64,000 nt of DNA from positions 1 through 64,000 of the forward strand of contig JAIKWS010000060.1 of the NCBI GenBank assembly GCA_024684515.1, in the 5' to 3' direction. The stretch comes from Prevotella sp. (GTDB lineage: Bacteria > Bacteroidota > Bacteroidia > Bacteroidales > Bacteroidaceae). The notes beneath the pieces are model-generated. The model saw only the letters and a list, made by a program, of their open reading frames with translations, was not told the DNA's origin and did not search any database. Position numbers and translations under genes: made by a program. The stretch's first letter is position 1; each line of letters starts with the position of its first letter. Positions 61,004 through 64,000 of this stretch are shown in pieces.

Positions 61004-64000
61004 TTATTTTCGGTATCTCAATCTGTATTCCGATGGAGAAATACCAAAACGTTCTTTGAAAAGGGTGATGAAATGCTCACCCGTAGCGAATCCGATATTG
61101 TTTGCCAATTCACTCATATTGATATTCGTACGCTGCAGGAGTACGCATGCATGTTTGAGACGTAGGTCACGTACTACCTCTGCCGGTGTCTTTCCTGTGA
61201 TGTCGCGCACCTTCTGGAAGAAAGGCTTCATTCCCATTCCCATTGCCGTTGCCATCTCCTCGAGTCCGATCGGTCCTCGGCTCATATTCTGCTGTACATA
61301 TTGTTCGATGTTCATAATGAGCTGATTGTCAATGGCATCGTTCATGCTGAAGCTTTCAGGATCGAAATCGAATGTCTCCTGGGCGGTAGCAAGTGGCGTT
61401 GGGGTGTCGTCTTCCGGTGTAGAACTGTCATCCGAGGGTTGGTTGATCATCCTGTCAGCCTCGTTAATCACCCTGTCAGTCTCTTTCAATACCCTCTCAG
61501 CCTCTCTGATGATGTCCTCAGGTCGATGGCTGCCGCTGTCCTGATGGGGTGCATCGCTAGCTTTTCTTCCGCTTTCCGCTGGCTTGTCGTCGCCGTTCTG
61601 TCCCGTCTTCTTGCCAGCATCATCCTTGGTCTTTTCAGCACCATTACCAGAATGCTGCCTTATGGATTTCAGTTCCAGGGTCTTGATCTCGTCGTCCTCC
61701 ACCAGTTCGTTTTGCAGTTGCACATTGGTATCGAGCATAGTCTCTGTAGCCGTTGTCATGCTGGCGTTGCGACTCTCGAGTAGTCGTGTTTCCGCCCCTT
61801 CGATGAGGTTGTTGGTAATCTCGTAGGCACCAATGCCAAAGAGTTTGTTGAAGCGCATAGCTGCCTCCTGTATGTTGAAGGGCTTGGCCAGGTAGTCGTC
61901 GGCAGACAATGTGATATTCTGACTAGCCATTTCAGTGGGGCTAAGCTTCTTGTCGGTCATCAGCACCACCTTGATCTTGCTGAGTTTTGAATGTGTCTTG
62001 ATATTGTTGCAAAGTTCACTACCCGTCATCCCTTCCATATCCTGCTTCACCACCACCATGTGTGGTATCATAGCCTCGATGTCGGTAGCAGCCTTTCTGA
62101 TATCGTTGTATGGATGGAAGTCATACACATACTTCAGTCGTGCGCTGACAAATTTCAGGAATTCGATGTTGTCATCAATAAATACGATTCTGAACTTGGC
62201 AGTCGGCGAGTCGGATCGTGCCCGTATCTCGGATGTCAGCTCGTCGTTCATCAGTTCCGGCAAGTCAATCACTCCTCTGCTGTTCAGCTCGAAGCTGCGA
62301 TTGACGGATTTCTTAGCCTTGTCCTCCGGATGCTCGAGTGACGACTGCATATCGCTAACGCGTGTGATGACGGTGAGCATCTGCGAATGTAGGGCATTCA
62401 GCTGATCCCGCTCCTCGACGGTGACATCCCTTTCAGCCAGATTCATGATGATGGATGTCATTCTCGACATCGGCTGTCGCAGTTCGTCGCTGGCGGCCTT
62501 GATATCCTCCCGCTGCTGTGTCAGTTCGGCAATGATGGCATTCTTGCGTTTCCACATGCTGCGTATCTGGTCGATGCCTTTCTTCCATACATATATAATG
62601 GTAAAGACGACGATGCCGTAGAAGACCAGCATCCACCATTGCAGGTACCAGGGTTTCTCGACGACAATCTCAATGGAGCGCTCCTCGTTGCTGATCTTTC
62701 CTTCGGCATTGATAGCCTTGACATGTAGTCGGTAGTGTCCGCTGGGCAGATTGTCGAAAGTCACGCCATGATCGAGCGAGTTGCCATTGCGCCAGTCGTT
62801 GTCGTAGTTCTCCATCCAGTACATGAACTGCAGTCTCTCGCTCTGGTTGTAGTTGCCGGCAGCGAATTTGAAGGTGATATTGTTCTGATTGCTGTTCAGC
62901 CTGAGTGACGTACTCTCGTTAAGTGCCTGTGGCAGGACAACATTCTCGTCATAGGAGTGGCCTGTGAGAATTTCCTCTTCTCCGATGAAGAGCTGAGTGA
63001 GCATGACTGGTGGTAGTGCAGATCCGTCGTCGCCATTTTTCGTCTGCACACTACTGACGCCATATAGTCCACCCATGACCACGTTGCCGTCTTTCGTGCT
63101 ACGTATAGACCCCAGGTTGAACTCGTCGCTCTGCAGGCCATCGTTGGTGGTATAGTTGTATAGGCCATAGTCGTACGAGCCTGCATCGTGGTTACGCTGT
63201 ACGACGATGCGACAGACGCCATTGGTAGTGGTAATCCACACATTCTTGTTCTCATCCTCGGCAATGCCGCAGATATTATTGTTGCAGAGTCCTTGCTTCT
63301 CGGTGAGGATGTCAAGCCTGTCTTCCTCCAGGTCAAAGACGTTGACGCCCTCGCGTGTGCCCAGCCATATCAGTCCTCGTGAGTCTTCAAACACCTGCGT
63401 GATATAGTTGTTGGTGAATTTTTGCATATTGGTAGAATTGCCAATATACTGCTTAGTCTGCATGTTTGACATGTTCAGCACGATAAGCCCTTCAGAGGAT
63501 CCGATGAGCAACTTGTTGTCCGAGCCATAGAACACCGATGTGATATTGTTGGTGCTCAGCTTGCGGTTATTCTTCGTGTAGTTCGAGAACTGTCCTTGTC
63601 GCAGGTTGTACATGCTCAGTCCTCCGCTGGTGGCAATCCACAGGTTGCCCGTCCTGTCGGTGCACAATCCGTTAATATGATTGTCGGTAATCTTGCTCTT
63701 CAGACTGTCGCTGGTCGATGTGTAGATATGTGCCACTCCATTCTTGATGCGTGTGAGTCCGTTCTGTTTCGACCCTACCCATATACTGCCGTCGGCGGTG
63801 ATGGCCAGTGCTGTCACTTTCTGGCTGGCAAGGTGCCCTTCATATCCCACGATGCCGTTGTCGCTGGTTCCATAGATCATGTTGCCCATGCTGTCCTGAG
63901 CCACCGCTGTGATGTCGCCAATGAGCTTCGACTCGAATTTGTAGATATTGTTTCCGAAATAGGCCACGCCGGCCTTTGCCGTTCCCACCCATAGCAGGTC
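61004..64000 (-). CDS. Hybrid two-component-like regulator lacking kinase residues (partial)
   Basis: The frame stays open to the window edge, so the N-terminus is missing; 998 residues are visible and numbered from the edge. Order: two-component propeller repeats (I-W-V-G, L-W-I-A-T, I-W-L-G-T, about 1-330), a Y_Y_Y domain (about 360-445), one transmembrane helix (about 455-475), a short dimerisation-like region with A-S-D505-E-L-R-Q-P-M where a kinase has H-E-x-R-x-P, no HATPase domain, a receiver-like domain (about 605-720), a 150-residue polar linker, and an AraC-type DNA-binding domain (about 895-998, ending P-S-E-Y-R). In the receiver the acidic pair, the Thr (L-M-T-D) and Lys (L-A-K-P-F) remain, but the phosphoacceptor aspartate is K652. 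It probably signals without phosphate transfer. Confidence 0.85.
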   Translation of the reverse strand, partial: DLLWVGTAKAGVAYFGNNIYKFESKLIGDITAVAQDSMGNMIYGTSDNGIVGYEGHLASQKVTALAITADGSIWVGSKQNGLTRIKNGVAHIYTSTSDSLKSKITDNHINGLCTDRTGNLWIATSGGLSMYNLRQGQFSNYTKNNRKLSTNNITSVFYGSDNKLLIGSSEGLIVLNMSNMQTKQYIGNSTNMQKFTNNYITQVFEDSRGLIWLGTREGVNVFDLEEDRLDILTEKQGLCNNNICGIAEDENKNVWITTTNGVCRIVVQRNHDAGSYDYGLYNYTTNDGLQSDEFNLGSIRSTKDGNVVMGGLYGVSSVQTKNGDDGSALPPVMLTQLFIGEEEILTGHSYDENVVLPQALNESTSLRLNSNQNNITFKFAAGNYNQSERLQFMYWMENYDNDWRNGNSLDHGVTFDNLPSGHYRLHVKAINAEGKISNEERSIEIVVEKPWYLQWWMLVFYGIVVFTIIYVWKKGIDQIRSMWKRKNAIIAELTQQREDIKAASDELRQPMSRMTSIIMNLAERDVTVEERDQLNALHSQMLTVITRVSDMQSSLEHPEDKAKKSVNRSFELNSRGVIDLPELMNDELTSEIRARSDSPTAKFRIVFIDDNIEFLKFVSARLKYVYDFHPYNDIRKAATDIEAMIPHMVVVKQDMEGMTGSELCNNIKTHSKLSKIKVVLMTDKKLSPTEMASQNITLSADDYLAKPFNIQEAAMRFNKLFGIGAYEITNNLIEGAETRLLESRNASMTTATETMLDTNVQLQNELVEDDEIKTLELKSIRQHSGNGAEKTKDDAGKKTGQNGDDKPAESGRKASDAPHQDSGSHRPEDIIREAERVLKETDRVINEADRMINQPSDDSSTPEDDTPTPLATAQETFDFDPESFSMNDAIDNQLIMNIEQYVQQNMSRGPIGLEEMATAMGMGMKPFFQKVRDITGKTPAEVVRDLRLKHACVLLQRTNINMSELANNIGFATGEHFITLFKERFGISPSEYRLRYRK

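Overview
The window is chromosomal DNA from a Bacteroidales bacterium, most likely Prevotella in the broad sense. Evidence seen in the sequence: many genes are preceded by the Bacteroidetes -7 box TAnnTTTG, several with a TTTG box 20 nt upstream; there is a PorX response regulator of the type IX secretion system, a CHU_C-type protein, DUF6057, DUF3127 and DUF4835 proteins, an L-arabinose operon with a Nudix-type AraR, and a hybrid two-component regulator of the propeller type. I see no transposase, integrase, phage gene, CRISPR array or rRNA.

Layout. 1-942 is non-coding and rich in short repeats. 943-6085 (minus) holds metG, a DUF6057 membrane protein and a lipoprotein with a CxxCH motif. 6147-12028 (minus) is a tightly packed operon: CHU_C protein, uvrA, a 17-residue-repeat secreted protein, a CarboxypepD_reg-like protein and a HAD hydrolase. 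Divergent from it, 12103-16838 (plus) carries a LysM/binding-fold protein, an outer-membrane barrel, a POT peptide transporter and an EEP-family hydrolase. A LacI regulator (minus) then diverges from a TamL-like outer-membrane protein (plus), followed by a YycJ-like MBL hydrolase. 21278-27307 (minus) has a DUF389 membrane protein, rpsA with a structured leader, and clpC. 28925-36570 (minus) is an L-arabinose operon: galM, SSS transporter, araR, araD, araA and an FGGY kinase. 37575-44684 (plus) holds valS, a YidE/AspT-type transporter and three subunits of a sodium-pumping decarboxylase (gamma, biotin carrier, beta) without its alpha subunit. A DUF3127 OB-fold protein (minus) diverges from dnaN, a DnaQ-like exonuclease, coaBC, rubrerythrin, DUF4835, two identical tRNA-Asp genes, an unknown secreted protein and porX. 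A Pif1-type helicase, gpsA and lysS (minus) follow, then hemW (plus), a cardiolipin-synthase-like protein (minus) and the 3' part of a large sensor/regulator cut by the window edge.

The least ordinary content is of two kinds. First, the regulator at 61004-64000 has the shape of a hybrid two-component system but has lost the histidine, the kinase ATPase domain and the receiver aspartate, so it looks like a phosphorylation-independent membrane regulator. Second, the long intergenic regions are packed with repeat families: a 68-bp inverted repeat built of 11-bp units with a 302-bp spacer; a related element on the other side of the arabinose operon; 22-bp hairpin-forming arrays at two loci; a 17-bp CACGTG array; and a 24-bp array framed by 39-bp direct repeats.
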